Below, piece by piece: positions 48,321 to 56,936 of a stretch of 64,000 nucleotides of DNA. The position numbers were made by a program, and so were the translations under genes. Location of the stretch: NCBI RefSeq assembly GCF_026283965.1, contig NZ_JAPDPD010000003.1, positions 186,001 through 250,000 on the forward strand, in the 5' to 3' direction. Source of the DNA: Dyella subtropica. GTDB taxonomy: Bacteria > Pseudomonadota > Gammaproteobacteria > Xanthomonadales > Rhodanobacteraceae. The first letter of the stretch is position 1. Each line of letters begins with the position of its first letter. The notes beneath the pieces are model-generated. The model was given only the letters and a program-made list of their open reading frames with translations, was not told where the DNA came from and ran no database searches.

Positions 48321-49477
48321 CAGCGCGATGCCTCCACCGCATGGGTCAGCCGTACGGCATCCATGCGAAACGGCAGCACGATACGCACGAGAAAGGAACC
48401 GTCGTCGTGTGAGATCGTCTCGAAACGGTGGCTGTCCAGATACAGGGTTGCGAGCCGTTCGCGCACATTGCGCAGGCCGATCGCGAACGAGGTGCGTGGT
48501 TCGGCTTCGTCCGCCGTGGTGGGGGATGGCCCGTCATTGCCAAGCGATATCCGCAGCCACTGCTCGTGGCGCTCGATCCGTATCTCCAGCCTGCCGCGGT
48601 CGCTGCGGCAGGCGATGCCGTGGCGGATGGCGTTCTCCACCAGGGGCTGCAGCAGCAGGAACGGCACCATGGCATCGAGCACGTCGGGACCGATCAGCGT
48701 GCGCACACTCAGGCGGTCGCCAAGCCGTGCCTTCTCGATCTCAAGATAGGATTCGGTCAGCGCGAGTTCTTCCGCCAGCACCACTTCATGCCGTTCGTCG
48801 CGCTCCAGCGTCGCGCGGAGAAAGTCGCCGAGCTGGGTGATCATCTTGCTGGCTTCACGGGAACGCTGGGCGGTGACCAGGGACGAGATGGCGTTGAGCG
48901 TGTTGAACAAAAAATGCGGATGCAATTGATAGCGCAGCGCGCGAAGCTCCGCATCCCGGGCCATTGCCACGGCTTGCAATGCGCGCTCCCGCTCCATGCG
49001 GTAGGCCGTGTAGTAGTTGACCACCGCATGCATGGCACAAAAGCCGATCAACGCCAACCAGCAGCCGTCCAATCCGCTGAACAGGCGCGGCAGCGAGAAC
49101 GCGGGGATCAGCTGCCAGTGGAAGGCCATCGCCATGGCGATCGCGTTGTTGATCAAGGAGAGGGCGTAGCTGACCGCGAGCAGTAAAGGGGCGGCCACCC
49201 ACCACGAGAGCGGCCGGCGCCACAGGCTTCGCTGCATGGCGGCGAGCGGAAAGCACCACACCAGATAGGCCACGCTATAGACGGCGCGGAACGTGTTGGC
49301 GCGTCCATGCCCGATGTCGGGCAAGCCCATGATCACCATGCACAGCGATATGGGCAGGGCGACGGCGATGGATACCCAGAAAGGCGGACAACTCCGTGCC
49401 GCCTCCACGGGAGGCAGCCGGAGCATGGCAGCCGGCGTATCGGCAGCAGCGAGTTCGTTAGCCGGCTTTGCCGACAT
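48320..49477 (-). CDS. LytS/AlgZ-type sensor histidine kinase
   Basis: A 385-residue membrane kinase. The N-terminal half has four or so hydrophobic segments (VSIAVALPISLCMVIMGLPD, SVAYLVWCFPLAAM, WVAAPLLLAVSYALSLI, WLALIGFCAMHAVV). The His_kinase domain follows, with phosphoacceptor His188 in HPHFLFNTLNAISSL, and a HATPase_c domain with LLLQPLVENAIRHGI and GLRNVRERLATLY. It phosphorylates the overlapping LytTR regulator. No extracytoplasmic sensor domain is evident, so the signal may be membrane-borne. Confidence 0.93.
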   Translation of the reverse strand: MSAKPANELAAADTPAAMLRLPPVEAARSCPPFWVSIAVALPISLCMVIMGLPDIGHGRANTFRAVYSVAYLVWCFPLAAMQRSLWRRPLSWWVAAPLLLAVSYALSLINNAIAMAMAFHWQLIPAFSLPRLFSGLDGCWLALIGFCAMHAVVNYYTAYRMERERALQAVAMARDAELRALRYQLHPHFLFNTLNAISSLVTAQRSREASKMITQLGDFLRATLERDERHEVVLAEELALTESYLEIEKARLGDRLSVRTLIGPDVLDAMVPFLLLQPLVENAIRHGIACRSDRGRLEIRIERHEQWLRISLGNDGPSPTTADEAEPRTSFAIGLRNVRERLATLYLDSHRFETISHDDGSFLVRIVLPFRMDAVRLTHAVEASR

Positions 49478-49511
49478 GGCGCAAGACCTTCAACCGCGGG
49501 AGGCCCGCACT

Positions 49512-49997
49512 TTAGCGTTTTGGAGCGGCGCTGATGGAGTAGAGCATCGAGCTGATTTTCCAGCCGTCATCCGTGCGAACCAGTTGCCAGGTTTCCTTGC
49601 CGTCGTTGTTGAGCTGGCCGCCGGTCAGAAACACAAAATCGAAACTGACCGAGGCCACGGCGTCATTGGCGTCGATGCGCACGTTGGAGAACTTCTCCTC
49701 GATTGGCTCCTTACTGCTGCCGACAAATTTGACGAACTCCTTGTAGTCGGCCGTCTTGAAGCGAGGCGCACCGGGCTTCTTTGCGGCCATCTGGTGATAG
49801 GCATCCTCGGACAGCGCAGCCATCCAGGCGGTCTGGTTGGGCAGGAACAGTGCGTCCATCGCTTTTGCATCCTTGGCGAGGATCGCGGCCTGGAAGTCGT
49901 CTACCACCTTTTGTACCTGGGCGACGGCCTCGACTTGCGAGGCATGTACGTTCGCGACGCCAGCAAGACTGATGACAAGAAGCAGGGGACGCAGCAT
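49512..49997 (-). CDS. Exported NTF2-like / SnoaL-fold protein
   Basis: A 161-residue protein with a short signal peptide (MLRPLLLVISLAGVANVHA). An NTF2-like fold follows: VDDFQAAILAKDAKAMDALF as first helix, then SVSFDFVFLTGGQLNNDGKE and ETWQLVRTDDGWKISSMLYS as the terminal beta pair, typical of DUF4440/SnoaL-type periplasmic proteins. Function is unknown. It is 34 bp downstream of the kinase start on the same strand, so it precedes the kinase/regulator operon and may be its first gene. Confidence 0.82.
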   Translation of the reverse strand: MLRPLLLVISLAGVANVHASQVEAVAQVQKVVDDFQAAILAKDAKAMDALFLPNQTAWMAALSEDAYHQMAAKKPGAPRFKTADYKEFVKFVGSSKEPIEEKFSNVRIDANDAVASVSFDFVFLTGGQLNNDGKETWQLVRTDDGWKISSMLYSISAAPKR

Positions 49998-50393
49998 GAC
50001 AAACTCCGTGAGGTGTGAGGTGCTGCCGACTATTGAGTAGCGCCCGCGGGAAGCGAAGAGAAATGCCGTGAAGCGTTCGCTGGATGTGGCGAACCGTTTG
50101 GCTGTGTCCTATCCGGGGGCGCGTTCACTGTCCTGATTCGCCCGCATTGCCGGATGTGATCGCAGTCAGAAGACGCAAGAAGCGGAGTGTCTTTGTCATG
50201 GCAGGACGTGGATCATGTGCGCTTTCCGGTCCGTGGCGGCGGTGCGTCTTCTGGCACATGCGCGCGGTCGTGTCCGCGCTGCCTACTTCGCGGTCGGATC
50301 GGCCTGTCGATAACCGTCGCTCTTGTAAGGGGATGTTGCGTGCGTAGTGGAGCTTTGTTTCGAGGTCCTGCAGGGCTGCCAACGTGGTGTGGT
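49998..50393. other. Intergenic region, nothing recognised
   Basis: About 396 bp between divergent genes. An open frame extends through part of it ahead of the gene at 50394, but the translated residues are Arg/Cys/Trp-rich and look non-coding. No convincing promoter hexamers, repeats or palindromes were found. Confidence 0.5.
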
Positions 50394-51401
50394 GTGATCG
50401 CACTCAGGAGCGTGCGGACATGTTTCTTGGCTTGCGCTCTCGCGCTTCCCGCTTTCGCCGCAGCGCAAAGCGCGTCACCCGTCGACAGTTCCGCGACAGC
50501 TTCGTCGGCGCCGACGTCATCCGATCGCCAGTCGCGCGATAACGCCTGGTGGACCGGCCCCATGCTGGCGAACTCGGCGGCGACGTTGCCGCAGGGGCAT
50601 TACCTCATTGAGCCCTATCTGTTCGACGTGCATACGCCGCATGGGAATGGCTTCGGCTCGCTGACGTATATCAACTACGGCCTCGCGGATCGGCTGACGG
50701 TCGGCTTGATTCCGGTGTTCGGCTACAACCGGGTCGACGGTGGGCCGAACGCTTCCGGCATCGGCATGGGCGATCTCAGCGTGCTGGCGCAATATCGGCT
50801 CACGCAGTTTCAGGAAGGCAGCTGGTTGCCGACCATCTCGGTCCAGCTGGAGGAAACCTTTCCCACCGGCAAGTACGACCGTCTGCATAACCGTCCCGCT
50901 GATGCGCAAGGCAGTGGTGCCTACACCACCATCGTGCAGATCAACACGCAGACGTATTTCTGGATGCCCAGCGGACGCATCCTGCGTACGCGCTTCAACG
51001 TGTCGCAGGCGTTTTCGCGGCGAGTGGACGTGACGGACGTCAGCGTCTATGGCACGGGCCAGGGTTTCCGCGGGCACGCCAAGCCGGGCAGTTCGTTCTA
51101 TGCCAATGCGGCCTGGGAATACAGCGTGACGCAGAATTGGGTGCTGGCACTGGATCTGACTTACCGCCACAACCGCAATACGCGGGTGACCGGCACCGAC
51201 ACTTCCGATCCGCTCGGCCTGCCCGGGCAGCAGGAAGTTCGCTCGAATTCCGGGCCCAGCGTCGCGTTCGCCTTTGCGCCGGCCATCGAGTACAACCTCA
51301 GCGCCAACGTCGGCGTGTTGTTCGGCACGCGTGTGATCCTGGGCAACCGTCGCACCACCCGTTCCGTCACTCCGGCGCTGGCGATCAACTACGTGCATTG
51401 A
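50394..51401 (+). CDS. Outer-membrane beta-barrel protein, phenol/meta-pathway transporter-like
   Basis: A 335-residue exported protein. With GTG 50394 the signal peptide reads MIALRSVRTCFLACALALPA then FAAAQS. The mature protein is a predicted beta barrel (PQGHYLIEPYLFD, GFGSLTYINYGLADRLTVGL, VSVQLEETFPTGKYDR, SVTPALAINYVH) resembling MetA-pathway phenol-degradation outer-membrane proteins (PF13557 type). These may pass aromatic or hydrophobic compounds. The start is uncertain: GTG 50412 lies too close to AGGAG. It is followed by a small exported protein after 49 bp. Confidence 0.78.
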   Translation: MIALRSVRTCFLACALALPAFAAAQSASPVDSSATASSAPTSSDRQSRDNAWWTGPMLANSAATLPQGHYLIEPYLFDVHTPHGNGFGSLTYINYGLADRLTVGLIPVFGYNRVDGGPNASGIGMGDLSVLAQYRLTQFQEGSWLPTISVQLEETFPTGKYDRLHNRPADAQGSGAYTTIVQINTQTYFWMPSGRILRTRFNVSQAFSRRVDVTDVSVYGTGQGFRGHAKPGSSFYANAAWEYSVTQNWVLALDLTYRHNRNTRVTGTDTSDPLGLPGQQEVRSNSGPSVAFAFAPAIEYNLSANVGVLFGTRVILGNRRTTRSVTPALAINYVH

Positions 51402-51450
51402 ATGCGCGGCCGAGGGATGCTCTGATCTATTCGACAGAGAGGGGGTCTAC

Positions 51451-51927
51451 ATGAAGTCAGGAACGTTTTCCCGATGGGTCGGCGTGTTGCTGCTTGCCGT
51501 GAGCCTTGCGAGTTTCGCCGCCTCGCCGCCCGCCGCGACTGACGACGCTACAGCGATACGACAGGTGATGGCGGCTCAGGAGGCGGCGTGGAATCGCGGC
51601 GACGTCGATGCCTTCATGCAGGCTTATAAGGATTCGCCGGATACCACCTTCATCGGTTCCCGGGTGCGCAAGGGCTATCAGCCGATCCTGGAGAATTACC
51701 GCAAGAACTACGCCTCGAAAGCGCAGATGGGCACGTTGTCGTTTTCCGACATCGACGTGCGCTTGCTGCCTTGTGCGGATGGCCACACGCAGTACGCGGC
51801 GGTGACGGGACGTTTCCATCTGGAGCGCAGCAGTCATGGCGACGCCGCCAAGGACGACGGTGTCTATCTGTTGCTCTGGGAGAAGACCGGGGACGGCTGG
51901 AAGATGATCATGGATCACAGCAGCTGA
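51451..51927 (+). CDS. Exported SgcJ/EcaC-like NTF2-fold protein (DUF4440 type)
   Basis: A 158-residue protein with a signal peptide ending near SFAASPP. AIRQVMAAQEAAWNRGDVDAFMQAY is the hallmark first helix of DUF4440/SgcJ proteins. It ends YLLLWEKTGDGWKMIMDHSS, the typical final strands. GAGAGGGGG precedes the ATG. It is downstream of the barrel protein and may be in the same transcript. The role is unknown; the fold is shared with ketosteroid isomerases. Confidence 0.87.
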   Translation: MKSGTFSRWVGVLLLAVSLASFAASPPAATDDATAIRQVMAAQEAAWNRGDVDAFMQAYKDSPDTTFIGSRVRKGYQPILENYRKNYASKAQMGTLSFSDIDVRLLPCADGHTQYAAVTGRFHLERSSHGDAAKDDGVYLLLWEKTGDGWKMIMDHSS

Positions 51928-51938
51928 TTCGTTGCGCT

Positions 51939-52157
51939 GCCTGATTGGCGTCAGGTATCAGCGATGCAAGCTTTGCCCCTCCCCTTGCTTGCGACGCAAA
52001 GCTAGTCCCGTGGGACAGGGGAGGCCGGGAGGGGGTAAGCCCTTGCGAAAACCTCTCCCGAAACGCCTTCTCAAGGGCTTACCCCTCCCCAGCCCTCCCC
52101 TGCAAGCAAGGGAGGGGGCCAACAGCTCGTGTCGCTGAGACCCGACGCGGATCAGGC
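51939..52157. repeat. Compound REP region between convergent genes
   Basis: The outer arms GCCTGATTGGCGTCAGGTAT (from 51939) and TCGCTGAGACCCGACGCGGA (from 52132) are imperfect complements, homologous to the arms of the 47.4-kb element. Inside lie two oppositely oriented CCCCTCCC...TTGC REP units (51976-52042 and 52088-52119). The right arm overlaps the stop codon of the WYL regulator. Confidence 0.8.
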
Positions 52158-53120
52158 ATGGCTCTGCGCGCTGCTTCCTGACAACCGATTCAACCGCTGC
52201 GATAACACACGCAACGCATCCCGCAGTTCCGCCGGCTGCCGGATGCTGAAATCAAACGGTTGCCGTGCCAGTTGGCGTGCGAGCCAATCGAGTTCGTCCA
52301 CTTGTGCGCGCAGCAGCACGCCTTCTTCCACCGGTTCGAACAGGCCCATGCTGCCGCCCAGCCGTTCGAGCGCATCCTGCAAGGTGGTGTGCAGCACGAT
52401 CTCAGCGGTGATCGAGCGCGGCAGCGTGGCGATGCTGAAAGTAAGGTGCGCCACGGCATCGAAATTGGCCGGGCGTACGAAGACGGCATCGAGCATTTTC
52501 ACATCGGTCACGCGATCGAGCCGGAACGAACGCAGTCCTTTGCGCAGATGGCACATGCCCACCACGTACCACTGGCCGCCGCGATGCGCGAGGCCGTAGG
52601 GATCGATCTCGCGCTCCGTCTCGTCGCCCTCCGCGGAGCGATAGCGCATATGCACGCGTCGATACTGCTGTGCCGCGGTGCTCAGGGTGAACAGGGTTTC
52701 GCTGGCGCCGGCGGCGGAAGAGCGCGACAGATCCAGCATCACCGTGTCCGCTACCGCGCGTGTGCGGCCCTTGAGCCGCTCCGGCATCACCCGTTCCAGC
52801 TTCGCCTGCGCGCTGGCGACGGCGGCGGAGGCTTCGGTGAGCCCCATGCTGCGCGCCGCGAGCAAACCGATCGACAGCGCGAGCGCTTCGTCGTCGGTGA
52901 ACATCATGGGCGGTAGCTTGAAGCCCGCCACCAATAGATAAGCGCCATAGCGACCGCGCTCGGCGGTGATCGGGATGCCGATCTCCTCCAGCGTCGCGAT
53001 GTAGCGGCGCACCGTGCGCGTATCCACATCGAGCCGGCGCGCGATCTCCGCACCGCTGATCCGCCGGTGCGTCTGCAGCAGTTCGAGTACGGCCAGGGCG
53101 CGGGTGGTGGGGTGGTACAT
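52152..53120 (-). CDS. WYL-domain transcriptional regulator (YafY-like)
   Basis: A 322-residue regulator. An N-terminal HTH_11 winged helix (TTRALAVLELLQTHRRISGAE, IARRLDVDTRTVRRYIATLE) is followed by a WYL domain (DPYGLAHRGGQWYVVGMCHL, RSFRLDRVTDV) that senses ligands or nucleotides. A C-terminal WCX extension follows. ATG 53120 is the likely start. It is divergent from a LysE-family exporter 85 bp away, which it probably controls, a common arrangement for YafY-type regulators. Confidence 0.92.
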   Translation of the reverse strand: MYHPTTRALAVLELLQTHRRISGAEIARRLDVDTRTVRRYIATLEEIGIPITAERGRYGAYLLVAGFKLPPMMFTDDEALALSIGLLAARSMGLTEASAAVASAQAKLERVMPERLKGRTRAVADTVMLDLSRSSAAGASETLFTLSTAAQQYRRVHMRYRSAEGDETEREIDPYGLAHRGGQWYVVGMCHLRKGLRSFRLDRVTDVKMLDAVFVRPANFDAVAHLTFSIATLPRSITAEIVLHTTLQDALERLGGSMGLFEPVEEGVLLRAQVDELDWLARQLARQPFDFSIRQPAELRDALRVLSQRLNRLSGSSAQSHA

Positions 53121-53205
53121 GGCGCGGAGCATAGCCAACAAACAGGGCTAAAGGCGTCCTGATTACTTCGTAGGCTGCGCCTGTTCTCCCATAAGGCGCC
53201 GCACC

Positions 53206-53844
53206 ATGATTCCCTCCGTACAACTGGGCCTGTTCTTCCTATTGGTGCTGGGCATCATCGTCCTGCCCGGATTGGATATGGCGTATGTGTTGGGCAGTTC
53301 GCTCATGGGCGGACGCCGCAGCGGGCTGGCCGCGGTCGGCGGCATCATGGCGGGCGGGGTCTGCCATGTGGTGATGGCGACGCTGGGCATTAGCGTGGTG
53401 TTGCAACTCTGGCCTGGCGCATTCAACGCGGTGCTGTGGGTAGGGGCTGCCTATGTCGCGTGGATTGGCTATGCGATCTGGCGCAGCGATGGCACCTTTT
53501 TGCCGACAGCTGCGGCGGAACGCCATTCGCGCTGGGTGATCTTCCGCCGCGGCGCGATGACCTGTTTGCTCAATCCCAAGGCCTACCTATTCATGCTGGC
53601 GGTGTTCCCGCAATTCATGCGGCGCGGGAACGGGCCGCTATGGTTGCAGGCCGTGGTGCTGGGCATCGTCATCGCCCTCACTCAGTTGGCCGTGTATGGA
53701 CTGCTTGCCTGCACCGCCGGTGGTGCGCAGGGTTGGCTGGCGGCGCGGCCAGCCTATAGTAGGGCAGTGGGTCGAATAGTGGGCGCGTTGCTGATGGTGA
53801 TGGCGGTCGTGACGATGAGTGAAGGGGTTCGGCGGCTTCTATAA
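53206..53844 (+). CDS. LysE-family amino-acid exporter
   Basis: A 212-residue inner-membrane protein with about six hydrophobic segments. It opens with FFLLVLGIIVLPGLDMAYVLG (the LysE/RhtB signature has P-G-P/L near here), then GGRRSGLAAVGGIMAGGVCH and LLNPKAYLFMLAVFPQF, both typical RhtB/LysE motifs. It probably exports an amino acid or homoserine-lactone-like compound. It is divergent from the WYL regulator, and its 3' end adjoins structured repeat C. Confidence 0.92.
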   Translation: MIPSVQLGLFFLLVLGIIVLPGLDMAYVLGSSLMGGRRSGLAAVGGIMAGGVCHVVMATLGISVVLQLWPGAFNAVLWVGAAYVAWIGYAIWRSDGTFLPTAAAERHSRWVIFRRGAMTCLLNPKAYLFMLAVFPQFMRRGNGPLWLQAVVLGIVIALTQLAVYGLLACTAGGAQGWLAARPAYSRAVGRIVGALLMVMAVVTMSEGVRRLL

Positions 53845-53856
53845 CGCGCTTCGCTT

Positions 53857-54321
53857 CCTCTCCCCATACGGGGAGAGGGTTGGGGTGAGGGGCGAGTGCT
53901 CGCATGAGCATGGCTCTTTGCCTTCGCCTCCTCTCCCCTCCGGGGAGAGGATTGAGGTAGGGGGTGCTCGCGATAACCTCTCACTGTCGTCACCCCGGCG
54001 AAGGCCGGGGTCCAGTGGCGTTGCCGCTTCGATGTTCGCGTTATCGCGACCTGGTTCGCCTGCCGCGGGCTTTCGAACCGCTGCCGCGGTCCGAGTCACT
54101 TTTCTCTGTTTGGCCAGAGAAAAGTAACCAAAAGAGAGGCCACCCCGGTTCCGCGCCCTCCGGCTTCGCCTGCGGGTCCGTGAGGGCTGGCCGGGCCTGC
54201 TCTTAGATGGCATGGGGACACGACGTCCCTGTCGTGTCGAAAAGGCATCGACGTCCTGTCGATGCCCCCTTCGGGGCCTGATCGTCCACCCCTCACCGCT
54301 GCACAGGGGCCCGGAGATCAA
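53857..54321. repeat. Structured dispersed repeat, copy C (core 54026-54312)
   Basis: Two REP-like palindromes (53859-53890 and 53932-53975) lead into a core with H1 54099-54124 (CTTTTCTCTG / CAGAGAAAAG) and H3 54245-54267 (GGCATCGAC / GTCGATGCC). H2 is damaged: the TTTTC of its left arm is replaced by about 20 unrelated bases (54198-54219), leaving only the ACACGAC / GTCGTGT inner stem. Like copies A and B it lies just beyond the 3' end of a minus-strand gene. Confidence 0.85.
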
Positions 54322-54372
54322 GAGCAAACCCAGAGCAGGAGCAAACCCAGAGCGCGAGCAAACCCAGAGCAA
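54322..54372. repeat. Tandem array, 3 copies of a 17-bp unit
   Basis: GAGCAAACCCAGAGC plus two variable bases is repeated three times (54322, 54339, 54356), directly after structured repeat C. It is analogous to the 13-bp array after copy B, with a different unit. Confidence 0.85.
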
Positions 54373-54385
54373 GGGCGGTTTGGCT

Positions 54386-54898
54386 CTATGGCAGCGTGTA
54401 ATCGAACGTGTATGAGTGATTGCCTGCGCTATCGATATGGATCATCAGCGAACCACTCAGCCCCACCAGTTCGCCCGTTCCGGAATCCGGCACTACGGTC
54501 ACCGATAGCTGGGGCGCACCACGATGCATCGTGCCGCTGTGCTGGAACACGAAGCTGCCGTGTTTGCCATGCAGGGTGCCGGTGACCCGCTCCAGCGCGA
54601 CATAGCCGGCCGACCCTTTGGTTTCCGTCATCACGGCCAGCATCTCGCCCAGGCTGGTGCCGTCCAGGTCGCCGTGAAAGCGTTTGTCGATGGTCTGCCG
54701 ACCGAGATTTGCGGTTTCGATGCCGGGTGCTGCCGGCTGTAGTGTCAGCTTGACCTCGAAATCGCCTTTGGCGTGCATCATGGTGGTTTCCTTGGAAGTG
54801 GGTTGGGCGCCGGCATGGGCTGGCATCAATACGGCGAAGCACAGGGTCGCGATGATCGCAGTCAGCGGGGGATATCGGATAGGCATGGGTGGCTTCAT
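54386..54898 (-). CDS. Exported DUF3224 protein
   Basis: A 170-residue protein. A signal-like N terminus (LTAIIATLCFAVLMPAHAGA) precedes a DUF3224 domain with DFEVKLTLQ, KRFHGDLDGTSLGEMLAVMT, KGSAGYVALERVTGTLHGK, GTMHRGAPQLSVTVVPDSGT and NHSYTFDYTL, an almost textbook match to the family. The function is unknown; the fold is an allene-oxide-cyclase-like barrel. Start 54898 or 54886 cannot be separated. It is divergent from an AraC-type regulator 98 bp away. Confidence 0.9.
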   Translation of the reverse strand: MKPPMPIRYPPLTAIIATLCFAVLMPAHAGAQPTSKETTMMHAKGDFEVKLTLQPAAPGIETANLGRQTIDKRFHGDLDGTSLGEMLAVMTETKGSAGYVALERVTGTLHGKHGSFVFQHSGTMHRGAPQLSVTVVPDSGTGELVGLSGSLMIHIDSAGNHSYTFDYTLP

Positions 54899-54996
54899 GG
54901 TGTGGCGCGGCGAGCCTCGCCGCCTTGAGCTAACTACAACAGGATGGGCGAACCGGTGATTGGAAAAATGCGACAGCGCACTCTGGGGCAGCAGAT

Positions 54997-55803
54997 ATGA
55001 GTAGCGATGCCGGCAAGCCGCGCGGCGTGCTGCGGTCGCGATTGGAGCAAGGCAGCTACCAGCACGCCCGTCGCCTGCCTGGCGCCGCGCTGGCAGGGCT
55101 GGTGGAACACTATTGGTTTGTCGCTTGGGATTTGCGCGGGTTGCCGGCACAAACCCAGGAGACCCTGCCCCATCCCAACGTGCAGCTGGTGATCGAGCCG
55201 CCGCGGGCGCGCATCTATGGCGTGCATAGCGGACGCTTTACGCGGGTGCTCGAAGGACAAGGCCGCGTATTCGGCATCAAGTTCAAGGCCGGCGGTTTCC
55301 ATCCCTTTTTGGGTGCCTCCGTGTCCGCGCTAATGGACGGATCGCTCGCGGTGCCGGAGGTGTTCGGTACCGGTTCCGAGGTGCTTGAAGACGCGGTGCT
55401 AGCCAGCGAAGACTTCGATGCGATGATCGCCGCCGCCGAACGCTTTCTGCTGGATCGTCTGCCACCCTTCGATGCGACGGTCGAACGCGTCAGCGCCCTC
55501 GTTGCCAGTATTGTCGACGATCGCAGCATCACCACCGTCGAACATCTGTGCGAACAGGCCGGCATGAGCACGCGCGCCTTGCAGCGCCTGTTCCAGCAAT
55601 ACGTCGGCATCAGCCCTAAATGGGTGATCAACCGCTACCGCCTGCACGAGGCCATCGCGCAACTGCAAGAGGGTAAGCCGATAGCCTGGGCCGATCTGGC
55701 GCTGGCGCTGGGCTACTTCGACCAGGCCCATTTCATTCGGGACTTCCGCAAGCTGGTGGGGCGTACACCGGCGGAGTACGCACGAGCGGAAGGCAGAGCC
55801 TAG
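54997..55803 (+). CDS. AraC-family transcriptional regulator
   Basis: A 268-residue regulator with an N-terminal sensing domain of the DUF6597 type (LVEHYWFVAWDLRG, LPHPNVQLVIEPP, IKFKAGGFHPFLG). A C-terminal AraC DNA-binding domain follows (VEHLCEQAGMSTRALQRLFQ, then WADLALALGYFDQAHFIRDF and FRKLVGRTPAEYAR). It probably controls the divergent DUF3224 gene. It converges on a LysR gene, with a small palindrome between them. Confidence 0.92.
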   Translation: MSSDAGKPRGVLRSRLEQGSYQHARRLPGAALAGLVEHYWFVAWDLRGLPAQTQETLPHPNVQLVIEPPRARIYGVHSGRFTRVLEGQGRVFGIKFKAGGFHPFLGASVSALMDGSLAVPEVFGTGSEVLEDAVLASEDFDAMIAAAERFLLDRLPPFDATVERVSALVASIVDDRSITTVEHLCEQAGMSTRALQRLFQQYVGISPKWVINRYRLHEAIAQLQEGKPIAWADLALALGYFDQAHFIRDFRKLVGRTPAEYARAEGRA

Positions 55804-55810
55804 CTCTCCA

Positions 55811-55855
55811 TAGCAGCGCATCCTGTGCGCGCCCACAGAACTGTGAGCGCTGCTA
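55811..55855. repeat. Small palindrome between convergent regulator genes
   Basis: TAGCAGCGC (55811-55819) and GCGCTGCTA (55847-55855) are exact complements. Between them CCTGTGCGCGCCCACAGAAC resembles the GTAGGAG-type REP interior. The LysR stop codon (TAG) is part of the right arm. Confidence 0.6.
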
Positions 55856-56767
55856 ACAGGACAAAGACAGCAATCGATCCAGCGTGCCGGGCCGTCGCGC
55901 GCGATCAATCCACCAGCGTAGAGCCGCACCGTCTTCGCCCGTGCGCCAGACCAGATAGAAGGTCTCCGCCGGCTTGGGTTCTTCCACCTCTTTCACGATC
56001 AACTCGCCCGCGCGTATCGCTGCGCGCACGTAAGGTTCCGGCAGAAAGCCGAAGCCGAGGCCGGCGCGCTGGTATTCGTATTTGCTGCGCATGTCGGGCA
56101 CGGTCAGCGCATCCTGACCGAACAGCAGGCCGACCGTGCGCGAGACGAGTTTGCGCGCCGAGTCGCCTACAGCGATCGCGCGGTGCTGTTGCAGATCCAG
56201 CTTGCTCAGCGTGCGGGGGATGTCCGCCAGCGGATGGCTTGGCGCCACCACGAAGACGAATGGCATCACGCCCATCGGCTCTGCAATGTAGCCGCCGCCC
56301 GAGGGGCCTTCGCCCGCGGCGCCAATGAGCAGATCAGCACGGCGTTCGAGCAATGACTCCCAGGTACCGGACAAAGCCTCTTGCCCGATGCGCAGGCGCG
56401 TGCGATCGGCCACCCCGTAGAACGCCTCCACATCGGCCTGCAAAGCCATCGGCGCGAACAGCGAATCGATGCCGATGGCGAACTCCGTCTCCCAGCCGGA
56501 GGCGACGCGGCGCACGCGCGCTTCCAGATCCTGCGCGGCGCGCAATAGATGCCGACCCTCCTTCAGCAGTTCCTGCCCGGCGCGGGTGAGTGACACCTTG
56601 GGGCCGGAGCGCTCGAACACCGTCACGCCGAGATCCTCCTCCAGTTTGGCCACGGTGTAGGAGATGGTGGAGGGCACGCGATGCAGCTCCTTGCCTGCAG
56701 CGGCGAACGAGCCGCGGCGGTCGATGGCGTCGAGGATTTGCAGGGCGTCGAGACTGAGTCGGAGCAT
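55853..56767 (-). CDS. LysR-family transcriptional regulator (divergent from pirin)
   Basis: A 304-residue LysR regulator. The N-terminal helix-turn-helix reads LDALQILDAIDRRGSFAAAG and VPSTISYTVAKLEEDLGVTVF, followed by the RSGPKVSLTRAGQELL linker and a substrate-binding-like effector domain. ATG 56767 gives the standard LysR N terminus, preferred over an upstream in-frame codon. It is divergent from the pirin gene 170 bp away. LysR/pirin divergent pairs are common, and the regulator often responds to redox or aromatic signals. Confidence 0.93.
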   Translation of the reverse strand: MLRLSLDALQILDAIDRRGSFAAAGKELHRVPSTISYTVAKLEEDLGVTVFERSGPKVSLTRAGQELLKEGRHLLRAAQDLEARVRRVASGWETEFAIGIDSLFAPMALQADVEAFYGVADRTRLRIGQEALSGTWESLLERRADLLIGAAGEGPSGGGYIAEPMGVMPFVFVVAPSHPLADIPRTLSKLDLQQHRAIAVGDSARKLVSRTVGLLFGQDALTVPDMRSKYEYQRAGLGFGFLPEPYVRAAIRAGELIVKEVEEPKPAETFYLVWRTGEDGAALRWWIDRARRPGTLDRLLSLSC

Positions 56768-56936
56768 TCGAAAAATTCGATGATAGGGCGGCAATCTTTC
56801 CGCTTTTTGCAGCGGAATCAGGAGCTCATACTCTGCGCATCGAAGGTCGATGGCAAGAACGTTGCGGGTCTAAGGGGTTAGTCCCCATGACCACCAAGCC
56901 ATCGATTCCATTGCACATAACCCCAGGAGGTGCCCC

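Noticed and set aside
50187-50393. Longer N terminus for the outer-membrane barrel gene
   Set aside because: The added residues are Arg/Cys/Trp-rich with no signal peptide; the signal sequence starts at 50394.
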